The translations under genes and the position numbers were made by a program. From the NCBI GenBank assembly GCA_025594325.1, contig JANHCV010000016.1, forward strand, positions 496,001 to 560,000: 64,000 nt of DNA, written 5' to 3'. Positions 23,069-34,015 of this stretch are shown in pieces (the stretch's first letter is position 1; each line of letters starts with the position of its first letter). Source of the stretch: Blastocladiella emersonii ATCC 22665. Taxonomy: Eukaryota > Blastocladiomycota > Blastocladiomycetes > Blastocladiales > Blastocladiaceae. A model generated the notes under the pieces. It saw nothing but the letters and a program-made list of their open reading frames with translations, was not told the origin of the DNA and did not search any database.

Positions 23069-24172
23069 ATGACCGTCACGACCCCTACTGCCGCCCCGGC
23101 TCTCGCCCCCTCGGTCCCGGTCCCTGCTGCCGACGACATCTTTGCCCAGGTCCACGCCACGTGCGCTGCCCTCGCCGAGTCGCGCGGCCTGCTCACCGAC
23201 GCCGAGGCCGGCCGTCGCTTCCTCAACGAGACCCTCACCCGCGACGTGTACGACGAGCTGGTCTCCGCCTCGTTCCGGACGCTCCCGCTGCGCTTCGACT
23301 CGGACCTCGAGCACGTCAACTTCCTCGCCGTGCGCGCCCTGCTCAACTTTGGCAGCGGGTACCGCGCCGAGCTCAAGGCGCTGACGGGCCGCGGCGCGTG
23401 GGAGAACATCCAGTTCCTGCTCATGGCCATGCACCTCGACAGCGAGCGTCTCGACGCCAAGCGCCTGGCCTCGATCTCGTCGCACGAGGTAGCCTCGCTC
23501 GCCAACCTGCCCACCCACGTCGACGCGCCCACGGGCATGCCCGGCATCACCATGTCGGCGCCCTCGCCCGCTGCCCCGCTCATTGACCTCCTGACGCGCG
23601 CCCTCAACGACACGGGCCGCACACTGCTCGAGATCGGGTCGCCCTCGCTCGGCCACTTTGTCATGCAGGCGATTGGCGACTCGCGCCGCGCCGCCCGCCT
23701 CGTCAGCGCCCTCGCTTCCACGTTCCCCGTGTTCCGCGACGTGGCCGCGCTCCCGTCGGGCGAGCCCGTGTACCTCCTCAAGAAGGCCCAGTACCTCGCC
23801 ATGGACCTGCAGCACCTGATGCCGCACCTCGACGCCGTGCAGTGGGTCGACGCCGCCGACATTGGCATCCCGAGCGACAATGTGATTCCCTCGGTTCTCG
23901 TGCACCTCGACATCGTGGTGCTCCCGCTCGCCCTGCGCCAGCTCCTCGCCGACGCGACCTCGCCCGACGGCCGCGCCATCACGGTCGACGCCCCAACCAT
24001 GGCTGCCCTGCGCGCCGCCAGTGTCGCGGCGATCCGCGAGATCACCCCGCACTCGCCGTTCGAGCCGCGGTCGACGGTTGTCCTCGGATCCATTGTGTGG
24101 GCGTGGGCCAAGCACGGCGACAACCGCACCAAGATCCCGCGCCTGACGCTCAAGGAGACGTGCATGTTCTGA
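23069..24172 (+). CDS. QNG1: Queuosine 5'-phosphate N-glycosylase/hydrolase (queuine salvage)
   Basis: Releases the base queuine from queuosine 5'-phosphate so it can be inserted into tRNA wobble positions; formerly DUF2419. Single exon, 367 residues, near the family's 340. Signature stretches are LPLRFDSDLEHVNFLAVRAL with LNFGSGYR at about residues 76-103, then FPVFRDV, PVYLLKKAQYLAMDLQHLM, and near the end SIVWAWAKHGDN followed by RLTLKETCMF. The start at 23069 is the family-like one with A at -3; the frame extends upstream to 22958. Its presence implies that the organism takes up or recycles queuine and probably has a eukaryotic tRNA-guanine transglycosylase elsewhere (inference). Confidence 0.9.
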   Translation: MTVTTPTAAPALAPSVPVPAADDIFAQVHATCAALAESRGLLTDAEAGRRFLNETLTRDVYDELVSASFRTLPLRFDSDLEHVNFLAVRALLNFGSGYRAELKALTGRGAWENIQFLLMAMHLDSERLDAKRLASISSHEVASLANLPTHVDAPTGMPGITMSAPSPAAPLIDLLTRALNDTGRTLLEIGSPSLGHFVMQAIGDSRRAARLVSALASTFPVFRDVAALPSGEPVYLLKKAQYLAMDLQHLMPHLDAVQWVDAADIGIPSDNVIPSVLVHLDIVVLPLALRQLLADATSPDGRAITVDAPTMAALRAASVAAIREITPHSPFEPRSTVVLGSIVWAWAKHGDNRTKIPRLTLKETCMF

Positions 24173-25426
24173 ACCGGCGCCAACGCCAGCGCCAGCGCCT
24201 CGATCGAGTCATGTCTCATTATCCCAATGTAATTCAACTGTTTCTCACGCTCCCGTCCCCTTGTCCGTCGGTTGCGCAGCAAACCATCGCGTTGAGAGGT
24301 CCTCGAGTTGGCCGCGGCCATGGCCGGCGTGAATTCGACGCGCCGAAGCCGGGCCCGCGAGGCCCTTCATTACGAGCGCAACAACGATTACAGTCACACG
24401 CCCCCATCCTGGCCCCGACCATCATCTTTGGGTCATGAGGCTCGGTCCGCAGCGTGGGCCCATGGCTGGCTTCCCGGCCACATCAGCGCGATGATGGTGA
24501 AGCAGGGCGTCGAGCTGAGCCTCACGGCGGCCACCGACCGGCCATGGCCGCCGCCGCCGGGGCATCGTTGTTGCCACACGTTCGTTCGGCGCCGCCCACG
24601 TCCACGTCCTGCGCAGCACGGCTCGGCTCGGGTTCCCCGCCTTTCCCGGCATCAAGACAATCATCGGGTGCGTGGAGGGGTCTTGTGACGCTCATGGCCA
24701 CGATGGGCCATCGTCGGCGTGGACCCATGGCCCTGTTGAAAACCACAAGAGCGATGGTTTCGTGTCGCCCCGTCGCTGCCCGCGCGATCACCTCCAGGAT
24801 CACGGCGAGGGGACCGCGGCCAGCGGCCAACATTCGCGTCACCATTGAGCGCGTTGTAGCGAACATCAACGCGGAGGATTTGCACTGTGGCGCAGTCGGG
24901 CGTTTAAGCGCAGCGAGCGCTTGGAGCACGCGACGCGGTCATGGGGTCGGTTATAAACTGGCCTCGTGCGCGGCTTCTCTTCCAAGCCAATGAGCAGCGG
25001 GCGCGCCGCGTGGCTGTGGCGGCACGCGTACGAGATAAGCGATGATGACAGGCTACAGGACCGGCCCCAGGCCCCAGGCACGAAAACGTCATGCGACCGA
25101 CTTGCCCGCAAGCTCGACCTCAAGCGACCTCGGCGCCGCCACGCACGCACGCATGTCCGTCGGCCCGAGCTCGCCTGCTGCGCCTACAAGTAGCGCGCCC
25201 CTCCCCGCACCCACCGCTGGTGCTGGCCCGCTTCCTGTCCCTGGCCGACGCAGCTGTGCTGCCTCGTGTAACCCTCCTCCCCTCCCCTCCCCACCTCCAT
25301 CACCTCTCGGCGTCGCTGTTCGCGCATCGAGTCGCCCCTTTGCCGCCGCGCTCGTTGTCTCGTGTCTCGCATCGGTCCCGGACCATCTGCCGCCGTCCCC
25401 CTCCGTTTGCGCCAAGTCGGACCGCC
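24173..25426. other. 1.25-kb intergenic region, no gene seen
   Basis: Composition here is more mixed than in the genes, and open frames are short. A sequence matching a tRNA A-box (TGGCGCAGTCGG, 24888-24899) has no B-box partner and no acceptor pairing, so I do not call a tRNA. CT-rich tracts from about 25260 to 25410 are probably the leader of the next gene. Confidence 0.4.
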
Positions 25427-27181
25427 ATGGCGCAACCGCAACGTCAACAGCAACTGCACTCGTCGTCCGCGATGAGCGCTTCCTCTCCTTCCACTGCATC
25501 ATACCCTCCCGTCCCTGCTGCGCCATCCTTCTCCACATCGGCCGCGAAGCGTAAATCGCCGAGTTCTCGCCGCCAGGACGCGCCGTGCCCCATACGCATC
25601 GCCATCGCGCCGTACCCGCCCGTCGCCTCCGCTTCTCCCACTTCCGCGGCCATTCCGAGCCCGCGCACTGCCACCCCTCGCCAGCGCCGACTCTCTTCTT
25701 CATCGTCCGGCAGCCGGAGCCCCATGGTCGCCACCTCGTCCAGCCGCCGCGGCAGCGCGAGCTGGGAGTCGCCCCTGCCGACGCCCACCACGCCGTCGCT
25801 CCCGACCCCGCTGCACCGGCCCGCGGTCCAGCTCATGTACACGCACCACCACACACAGGGCACCCTGACGTGCCACGCGTGCCAGAAGACGATGCCGCTC
25901 GCGCGCCGCCCTCGCGGCCAGCCGTGGTGCGTTGTGATGCGGTGACTCCGCCACCGTCGTGATCGGATCACTGATCTTATCTCGCCCGCCCTCAGTCTCC
26001 AGTACACGATCAAGTACCATGAGGCAACCGACCAGCACGCCATCTGCGCCGTCGGCTACTACCTGTGGTCCACGACGTCGCGCTCGACGGCGCACCCGTA
26101 CACGCCGCCGCCGAACCTCGCGCGCTACTCGGGAACGCTCTCCGTCACGGCCCTCGAGTGCCTCCTCTTCAACCCGCTGTATTCGGTCCAGCGTAGTGGG
26201 ACCGGCGGCGCCGTGGTCTGCCACGCGTGCAACGTGGCCATCCCGTACGTGTCGAGCGGTACCTCGGCCAAGGGTGCCGGCGGCGGGCTCATGTCGCCCA
26301 ACGGCCCGCGCTCGGGATCCGGCCCGCTGTCCGCGAGCCTCGACGCGGTTGCGGCCACGGTTGCTCACGAGAACACATCGGCGCACGAGCTCGGCGTGCT
26401 CCGCGCGTCGATGCAGGTCACTCGCGCGTGGGGCCGCCGGATCCGCATCTGCGCGGCCCCGGCCGACGGCGGGCCCGGCCACACGTGCGGCGAAGGCGCG
26501 CCGCCCGAGCTCAACGTCGGCGAGCTCGTGCTGACGGACCAGGAGCGCGAGTGGCAGGCCGAGCGGCGCGCGAACGCGAGCGCTGCGGCCGCGGCTGCTG
26601 CTACACCGGCTCCCGTCACCACGGCGTCCGCCGCTTCAACAACGTCCGTCCACATCCAGCCCCCGGCGGTGCACGCACCGGCCTGTCCCGCGGCGCCGCG
26701 CAAGCGGTGCAAGTCGGGCACGTCCATGATGCCGGCGGCGTACCCGGCGGGCCGCGCGGCGCAGGTGTCGCACGCCATGGCCGTCGAGCCGTCGGTCCCC
26801 GAGTCGCGCAACGTCCCCGCGCTCGTGTCGCCGCCTGGATCGCGGCCACGGCTACTAGGGCTCGAGGACGCGCGGCCATTCCCGCCGCCCGTCGCGTACG
26901 CGGCACCCGCGGCCGAGGGCGCGTGGGAATACCAAGCGCCGCCAGCGGTGCTTCAGCCGTCGCCGCCGCAGCAGCACGACCCGCCGCAGCAGCGTTACCC
27001 GCAGGAGAACTACTACCAGCTCCCGCCGCTGCCGCAATACCAGCGCCATGTGCCCTCGCACGTGGGCTACGCGGCATCGAATTCGGGTCTCGACGCGCTC
27101 GCAGCGGCTGCAGTGGCCGTGGCCACCCCCGAGGCGCGGCCGGAGCCTCGACGGATCCGCATCCAGGACCTCCTTAACTAA
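25427..27181 (+). CDS. Unrecognised CxxC-motif protein
   Basis: 561 residues from exons 25427-25926 and 25996-27181 (donor GTGCGT, acceptor CTCAG). The start has a good context (ACCGCCATGG). Residues 1-135 are S/P-rich. A compact middle region carries two matching CHAC motifs: LTCHACQKTMPL at about 151-162, and VVCHACNVAIPYVSS about 100 residues later, separated by a segment with YTIKYHEATDQHAICAVGYY. Two CxxC pairs spaced like this could bind one zinc ion as a split ribbon, but no other ligands are clear. The rest is A/P/Q-rich and disordered, ending in EPRRIRIQDLLN. I know no family that fits; a nuclear or regulatory role is a guess. It ends 228 bp upstream of the U1 gene. Confidence 0.65.
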
Positions 27182-27360
27182 ACCCATTCCAAGTGTCGGC
27201 GTGCCGCGTTCCCCCCCTATTCTCGTGTAAATACACTTATTTCGAAGTCCAATGCCTGTGCGCGAGCGGACTGCTTCAGGGACCGAGTGGCGCGGCGCGT
27301 GAGCTGACGCGTCTGACGGACTCGGTGCTTCGCGACCACAACCTCGCGCGAACGCTCTCG

Positions 27361-27368
27361 TATATAAG
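27361..27368 (+). promoter_or_regulatory. TATA box of the U1 snRNA gene
   Basis: TATATAAG lies 41 bp before the predicted U1 5' end at 27409. It is the clearest TATA element in the window, and its place fits an snRNA promoter. Confidence 0.65.
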
Positions 27369-27408
27369 CGAGGGCTCCCGTGCCCAGGCGCGCGCGGGTT
27401 TGTTCTGT

Positions 27409-27569
27409 ATACTTACCTATTGTGAATCGTCGATGATCAAGAAGGCCGATGATTGCACGTCCGGCTGCGCGCATCGCACTCCCGCGCGCGGCTCGGGCGG
27501 GCGCAGCGGTTGGCTCGCCTGCCGACTGTCGCAGCAAATTTTTGATAGTCGCACGGCTTTCCGTGCGCA
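27409..27569 (+). ncRNA. U1: U1 spliceosomal snRNA
   Basis: About 161 nt, against 164 in humans. Every landmark of U1 is in order. The 5' end reads ATACTTACCTA, with the ACTTAC that pairs with 5' splice sites at 27411-27416. The stem-loop I loop GATCAAGAAGG (27434-27444) is the U1-70K binding sequence with one change. ATTGCAC (27450-27456) matches the U1A-binding loop of stem-loop II. A single-stranded Sm site AAATTTTTGA lies at 27536-27545. A terminal hairpin (GCACGG, loop CTTT, CCGTGC; 27551-27566) closes the 3' end. Base 11 is A instead of the usual G. The gene has its own TATA box and lies in a 488-bp gap between the CxxC gene and the amidase. No open frame explains this stretch. Confidence 0.93.
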
Positions 27570-27669
27570 CTGAGTTGTTGATTTATGCCTGCCGCGAAAA
27601 CCCAGCCAAATGTATCGACGCCATGTATCAACAACCTCTGCCGTCTATCGTCACCCGCGCCGAAGGCTC

Positions 27670-29661
27670 CTACTCACCGCCCGCGGCCGCCTTGATCGCG
27701 TTCCCGAGCACGTCAAAGAACATGCCGCTCGGCCGCGGTCCCGCACCCGCCGCTGTACCCGCGACACGCGCCACGGCCGCACCGACACGCAGTACCGTGT
27801 CCTCGTCCCACCACCGGCCGAGGATCTGGAATCCGATCGGGCACCCCGTGGCCGCGTCGACGCCGACGGGGCAGCTGAGCGCGGGCAGGCCCGAGAAGTT
27901 GCCGAGCGTGGCGAACCGCATGCCGTTAATGGTGCCCGCAGCGTCGCTGATGCCATGCGCGACGCTGCCGGGCGTGATGGGGGGCGCCGAGAAGGGCGTC
28001 ATGGGGAGCACGATCACGTCGGCGTGCGCGAAGATGGTGTCGCGCAGCACGTCGAGCGTGCGCGTGCGCATGCGCTGCGCCGTCAGGTAGTCGTCGACCT
28101 TGGCCGCGGCCTGCGCGTGGCACAGCAGCTGCGTCGGCAGCCCGAGCCGCCCGATCTTGGTCGGGTACCGGTGCCGCACCAGCGAGAAAATCTCGGACGT
28201 GATCGACATGACGTGCCCCGTACGGATGAGGTGCAGGTCTGGGATCACAATGTCGACGAGCTCGGCGCCGCACTGCGCCACGAGCGCGTCCAGGACCGCC
28301 TGGCACACCGTGACCACGTCGAGGTCGGCGTCGCGGAAGTAGTCGCCGTAGTAGCCGAGGCGCAGGCCCTTGAGCGGCGTGGGCGCTGCCGCCCCGCTGC
28401 TGGTCGCGGTCGCGAGGTAGGACGGGAGCGACGGCAGCGGCTGCAGCAGGCTGAGCGGGACCGTCGGGTCGTGGCCCGCCATGACGGCGTACCCGATGGC
28501 CACGTCCTCGAGCGACGCGCCGAGCGGGCCAATGTGGCCCGTGGACGGGTCGAGGCACGGCGTCGGCGCGCCCGACACGCGCGACCACGTCGGCTTGAGC
28601 CCCCACACGCCGCAGTACGACGCGGGGATGCGCACGCTGCCGCCGCCGTCGGCGCCCACGGCCAGCGGCACGAAGCCCGCCGCCACGGCCGCGGCGCTCC
28701 CACCGGAACTTCCACCCGTGTGGCGGTCGAGGTCGTGCGGGTTGCGCGCGACGCCGCAGCGGCCGATCGGGTTGCAGGTGATCACGTCGAGCCCGAGCTC
28801 GGCCATGTTGGTCTTGCCGACGAGCAGCGCGCCGGCGTCGCGCAGCCGGGCGACGCAGAAGCTGTCGTGCGCGGCCTTGTCAATGTCGGCGTTGAAGAAG
28901 TCGGTGCCGAACATGGCGGGGGTCAGACCCTTGACGTCGAGCTCGTCCTTGACGGCGACGGGCACGCCGTCGAGCACGCTCTTGGGCGCGCCCGCCTTCC
29001 ACCGCGCCGTGCTCTCGGCGGCGGCCGCGAGGACCAGCGCGTCGTCGACGACGATGAAGGCGCGCAGCGGCGGCGAGTACGCGTTGGACGCGGCAATCGC
29101 GGCGAGCAGCGTCCGCGCGACATCGGTCGGCGTCACGGCGCCCGCCGCGTACTGCGCGTGGTAGTCGCGGATTGTCCAGTGACGGAACGGGTGCTCGGCC
29201 GACGCGGGCCGAGACGCGGGCACGGGCAGCGCGGCAAAGTCGGCGACGGAGACCTGTACAGCAGGCACGCAAGTCAGCTTCTATTCAGAACACGCTCACA
29301 CTTTGGCACGTACCGGGCGCGCCTTGGCCGCATCCAGGGCGTCGTGCGACGGCGGGACGAGCGGGTACAGCGACGCGTCCTCGCGCAAGTCGAGCCCGCG
29401 CAGCGCCGTCATGCCGGCGTCGGCCCAGATGCGCGCCGATACGGCGGGCAGCGCCCACGCAACCTGCGCGACGGCCCACTGCGGGAACCAGCCCTCGAGG
29501 ACCGGCGCCTTGCCGCGGATCGGCGTGTACGTTGCCGTGATGGCGGTCACGGCAGCAGCAGCAGCGGCGGCAACGGCAACGGCCTCGCCGGCACCGCGGC
29601 GGGTCGGCGAGGGGTCACGCTTGGGCTTCGGGTCCGAGTCCGAGTTCATGGTGTGCTCCAT
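27670..29661 (-). CDS. Amidase-signature hydrolase, fatty acid amide hydrolase-like
   Basis: Amidase-signature family serine hydrolase, probably cleaving acyl amides. Exon 1 is 29661-29314 and exon 2 is 29253-27670 (donor GTACGT, acceptor TACAG, phase 0), giving 643 residues, close to the plant-type FAAH length of about 600. The Ser-Ser-Lys triad is visible: K in GVPVAVKDELDVKG, the cis-Ser in TGGSSGGSAAAVA, and the Ser nucleophile in GADGGGSVRIPAS. The N-terminal exon carries a hydrophobic alanine run (AVAVAAAAAAAVTAITA) that may be a membrane anchor, as in FAAH. Without exon 1 a 532-residue protein starting MPAVQ would be called, but this ATG lies inside the intron. An alternative start is the ATG at 29649. 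Substrate is inferred. Confidence 0.85.
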
Positions 29662-30172
29662 CGATGTCGTCGTGGGAGAGCGAGGATGGGCCGGAGCGCG
29701 ATGGACCGCTTTTGTAGTCCCCCTCGCCCACGCCCGTCCTTGCCGGAACCCTCTTGGGGCCTCGGAGCGACGACGGCGGCGGCGGGGGCGGCGGCGGAGA
29801 TTCGGGGGGACATGTGGGCGGGGGACGGCCGAGCGGGTGGGTCGGCGCCGAGCAGGGCCCAGGGGGGGCGACAACCGCGCGCGCTGTGGAAGCGATGATC
29901 GACACAGGGAAGCCGACGCGTGCCATAGACTGCCACTCCAATCCGCCTCTCAGGCCTCCGCTTGCGCCACCCGCCACATCGCCTCGGCCGCTTTTCTCTC
30001 TCTCTTTGACCTCGGCAAGCCCGTGGATCGCAATAAACATGATAACTATGCATTACAAAAATGTTCTCTCTTGCTGCAACTGCCCGATCTCTGACTTCCC
30101 TCGCGGGCCCGTGACCCGTTGGACTCGGCGCGCGGCGCGAAGCTGCGCCTGGCACGATCTCGCCGACCGTGT
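29662..30172. other. 511-bp intergenic region, no gene seen
   Basis: Contains the probable amidase promoter and the 3' end of the transposase-like gene. An AT-rich stretch (AATAAACATGATAACTATGC near 30032) may hold polyadenylation signals for the transposase-like gene. No gene or structured RNA recognised. Confidence 0.4.
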
Positions 30173-33123
30173 CTACGACTGGGGACCCACATGAGTGCCG
30201 TTGCGGTGGAAGCCGCGGTTGCTCGGTCTCGACTCGATGCCGCCCTCGACTTCGTCTGCTGGGCGCTTGCGCGGGCGGTCGGCGGGGGCGGCGGGAGCGA
30301 TCGGAGTGCCGCGTGCCCATCCCTCGCCGCGCATCGTCCCCCACACGCCCGTGTTGCGCTTGTACCCGCCGATCATCGAGTGCCGCGACGAGGACCCGAC
30401 GAACCCGCCGCGCTCGTCAAACGGCTTCGCGAGCTGCTCGGCCGAGTGGTCGGCCTTGCTCATGGCGAGCAGGATCACGATGCGTGGCAGCGTGTTGGAC
30501 TTGGCGCGCCCGTCCTGGCCCCACGCGTTGCGGCAGCCCGAGAAGTACGCCTCGACCATGTCGGTGGTGAGGAAGCGCTGCCGCCACGGCTTGGCGTTCG
30601 GCCCTGGGTTGGCGCGAACGTAGCGCTCGTCAAAGGCCTTGAACGCGCCAATGATGCTGAACAGGGCCGTGATGGTGCAGGTGGGGATGCCGGACACGTA
30701 CTTGGTCGGCGACCCGCCGTCGGCCAAACACCACTTCTCGAGGAACGCGAGGTAGAAGATGCTGCCGGCCTCGTCGACGAGCTGGTGCCGCTGCTCAATG
30801 CCGAGGTTGGAGCTGTTCATCGCGTCCTGGAGCTTGCGGCAGGTGTTGAGGATGATGCAGAGTCCAGTACCTTTTTCGTTGTTGGGTCCGGCCGCCTCGC
30901 GCACCTTGTCGATGCACTCCATTGAGAACAGCCTTAGCGCCTCGGGAACGTTTTGTCGATCGCGTTTCTTCCACTTTGGGCCGAGCACCTCGGGGAACAG
31001 CTTGATGATCTTGTCGATCAGCGTGTGGTCCGTCTTGCCCTCAATGGAGCTCTCGCTGAAGTGGATCGCGGCGCGCTTGAACGCGTGGTCGCGGTCGTGC
31101 ACCGTCACGATCTCGTGCAGCTGACCGTCGAGCCCGACTCGAACCACAGGAACCCATGGTACTCGCCGTACGTCGTGCTTGGGGTTGAGCTTCAGGCGCG
31201 CGTCGATCCACAGCACCGTCTGCACGCTCGTGAACGCCGCCTGTGTGACCGTCGCGGAAGGGCTCCGTCTCAGCTTGTCGCGGACCTTGATGATGGCCTT
31301 GATGTGCACGTCTTTCTTCCAGGTCGTGAAGTAGTGCTCATTCCACTTGGCCTTGACGTCGCTCGAGTTGTTGAGCAGCGACATGGCCGAATCGACGTTG
31401 CAGTTGAACCACTCGCGCAGCGCATCTTCCTCCATGTTCTTCCACTGCGCTTGCGCGTCACGAACCATCTGCGGGTAGCACGCCGCGCCAGGTCCGCGAC
31501 CCATGAGGCAGTTGGCGTTCGAGCCGTCGCTCCTATACAAGCAAACTCGCTGTCAGCAAGCGCCGCTGATGTGGGACGAGGAGAACGTACGCTTGGGCGG
31601 CCACCGAGATACCAGCTTTCTTGAGCTCGTAGTTGATGTATCGCAGTACGGGTAGAATGATGCTGGCGGATTCGGATGCGACGAGAAGGCGAGCGACCAC
31701 GAACTGCAGGTTGTTGAGCGCGTCGGTCACGGTGAAGACGAGAATTTTCGTCGCCGCAGCGGTGACGGCCACGAGCGCGTCGTGGGCACCGTCGAGCGCC
31801 TCGATGATGAGCTGCAGCAGATCAAGGGCAACCTTGGTCGGGCGCTGTACCGGGCCCTGCTCAGTCATGACCATGGCCACCTGCTGTTCGAGCTGCTGCG
31901 CGTGGAGCTCGAGCCAGGAAATGTTCCTAATCAGACACAGCAAAGGTAAGCGGTCATGATCGCCGACCACAAACCTGTTGAGCGTACATATGGACACGGC
32001 TGCGCTTGGCGCTCAGCTTGGCGAGGGCCACCTTGGCCTTCTCCTTGGAGGCGTCCGAGGTCTCGGGGCTCTCGATCTTGCTCCGCTTCCTCTCCTCTTT
32101 TTCAGCGAGCGCCTCCGAGTATACGTTCGCGCGCTCGCAGAGGTAGCGCAGCGTGTCGATGACCTGCTGCGCGCACTTGCAAAGCTTGTTCTTCTCGTTG
32201 AAACCTGGGAGGGCGGTGGCCGGTGCTGGTGCAGCGCCGCCGCTCTCCGACCCGACCGCGGCTGCTGCTGTTGCGGCTGGCGCGGCGTGGAACTCGGACA
32301 CGGCCTGCTCGGCCGCATCGCACGCGTCGTTGAGCTCGTCGACCTTGAGCTTGTCGATCAGCTCAACGGGGAGCGCGAACTTGGGGTCGGACGCGTCCTT
32401 GAAGCGCTCGTCGTGGACTACACGCGGATCCGGACGTCAGGGCGCGCGTATCGAGCGACAAAAACGCACGAAGCGAGCCGCACCGGGTTCCGCTAGAAGC
32501 TTGAACGCCATGTCGAGGTTACCAAACTCTGGGCCGCCTTGGACGATGCCGTCCTCATAGTGACGCGGCTCGTCGGGCTTGTCCGTGCCGTCGAACGCGA
32601 CACACACTTCCACGATGTTGCCCTTGGCCTTCTGCTCCGTCACGTACTTGGCCACGTCCTCGATGCGGCCGTACTGGAGCCCGATCGGGTTCTTCTTGTC
32701 CAGGTCCTGCTTGGCCTTGCGCTGCACTGTGCGCGTGTCCGGGATGAACAGGTTGATGAGGTGCGGGGTGCCGTGTGCGTTGTGACGGACGCCGTCAGTC
32801 AGGCCGGCGGGCACGGCCTTTCCGGGCCCGCGCAGGTACCGGAACGCCTTGTGGCCGCCGCCCTCGGCGTGGAAGTAGCACCACGCCTCGATCGTCGCGG
32901 AATCGTAGAACGTGATCGTGATGCCGAGAACGCCGCGGACTTGGTCGCGAATATGTAGGAACATGAACTGCTTGCGGGGGAGCACGCTGTCCTTGGACAG
33001 CGCCGTGGCCAGCTGGATGAGGAGCTCGATGCCCTCCTTGTCCTTGATCTGCACGGCGAGAATGGCGAGCGACTGCACGTCCTCGGACCCGCCGCACGTC
33101 GAAGAGCGCAGCGTGGCGAACAA
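30173..33123 (-). CDS. P-element/THAP9-like transposase-derived protein, 5' end unresolved
   Basis: Exons on the minus strand are about 33123-32484, 32417-31988, 31926-31591 and 31532-30173, all with frame-preserving introns (GTGCGG, GTACGC, GTACGT donors). The order of blocks follows the RNase H-like P-element transposases: VEVCVAFDGTDKP near 32590, an LVFTVTDALNNLQFVVARLL block, then a second acidic site ISVAAQASDGSNANC formed across the 31591/31532 junction, then TVHDRDHAFKRAAIHF near 31080, and late RFLTTDMVEAYFSGCRNAWG near 30550 in place of the family's LT..NQD.LEN.F. The frame from 33123 gives 921 residues but begins at TTG; the first in-frame ATG is 32964 (868 residues). No THAP zinc finger is seen at the N-terminus. 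It has a TATA box just upstream and no stop or frameshift, so it may be active or domesticated. Confidence 0.62.
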
Positions 33124-33157
33124 GGGAGTGAAGCATTGGACGGTGAATAGATCTGAG

Positions 33158-33166
33158 TATATATAG
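33158..33166 (-). promoter_or_regulatory. TATA box of the transposase-like gene
   Basis: Reads CTATATATA on the minus strand, about 35 bp before the start of the first exon frame (33123). It supports a separate transcript for the transposase-like gene, not a joint one with the coiled-coil gene upstream. Confidence 0.5.
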
Positions 33167-33289
33167 GGAGGAAATCATGCAGGCAATGGACAATGATGGG
33201 AGGTCAAGTTCGAGAACGAGCGCGACAGCGGCTGCTGCTTGCACGACAGCGAAGCCATGCGGATCTCGAAGTTGAGCTTGAGCTTGAGC

Positions 33290-34015
33290 TTACAGGAACG
33301 GATCCAGTTGATGGGCGGCGGCAGCAGCGAGAGGCCCGAGTTGGGCGAGCGGGACACCAAACCCGACCGCGACGGCAGGTTGAGCGGCGTGCGTGTGGAA
33401 CCCGGGAGCCGCAGCGGGCAGGTGGACGGGCGCGTTGAGGCCGTGCGTGGCGCCGGCGAGGTCGATGGGCGCGTGGAGACCGTACGCCGGCGCGGGTGCG
33501 GGCGTTGTGCCCGGGCCGGAGCCCAGCCCTTGGACGAGCTCGGCAGAAGAAGTCGATGGACTCGAGGGTAGCTCCGAGTAGGAGATGAGCGGGACAAAAC
33601 TCGGCACGTCGGGGCTCGAGGTGCAAACGTCCGTCGCGTGGAGACGTTCCACCGCCCTCGCGACTTTCTCGACCACACCCGTCTCGTACTCCTGCATGGA
33701 CGCGAGCCAGTAGCGCGTCGACTCGTCCCACACGCGGTACCCCCAGTACCAGTCGGCCTTGTGCATGTGCAGCTCGTACCGCGCGTTCACCTCCTGGATG
33801 GCGCTAGCGAGGTTACGCTCCAGGTCCGACTCGGCGCGCGCAAACGTGCCGAGCGCCGCAGCCCGCGCCGCATCCCAAGCGGTTGGATGGTCCTGCGGGC
33901 CAGCGAGGGCGAGGGCGCGGCGGTGGCAGTGCTCGATTCGCGCGGTAGTCGACTGGCGCAGGATCTCTCGGAACATCTGCGCCTCCTCGCGGGCGACGCG
34001 TCGCCGGAACGTCAT
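33290..34015 (-). CDS. Hypothetical helical protein
   Basis: Single exon of 241 residues, unrecognised. Residues 1-125 are amphipathic and helix-rich with regularly spaced E, A, R and L (MFREILRQSTTARIEHCHRRA and later RNLASAIQEVNARYELHMHK), probably coiled coil. Residues 130-241 are proline- and glycine-rich. The ATG at 34015 is preceded in the same frame by codons that also look protein-like (VPRTYARIHDPTDITRV) back to a stop near 34097, with no ATG among them. A second frame (MSEKKFRELMLEFM) overlaps and ends at 34012. A 5' exon or a frameshift may be hidden here. A GTAAGC sits at the stop codon, but joining it to the transposase-like exons does not keep frame. Confidence 0.5.
   Translation of the reverse strand: MTFRRRVAREEAQMFREILRQSTTARIEHCHRRALALAGPQDHPTAWDAARAAALGTFARAESDLERNLASAIQEVNARYELHMHKADWYWGYRVWDESTRYWLASMQEYETGVVEKVARAVERLHATDVCTSSPDVPSFVPLISYSELPSSPSTSSAELVQGLGSGPGTTPAPAPAYGLHAPIDLAGATHGLNAPVHLPAAAPGFHTHAAQPAVAVGFGVPLAQLGPLAAAAAHQLDPFL

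Noticed and set aside
24888-24899. tRNA A-box match (TGGCGCAGTCGG)
   Set aside because: No B-box and no acceptor pairing within 100 bp downstream.
33123-33295. Splice from the helical protein (GTAAGC at its stop) to the transposase-like exons
   Set aside because: Donor and plausible acceptors do not match in phase, and a TATA box lies between them.
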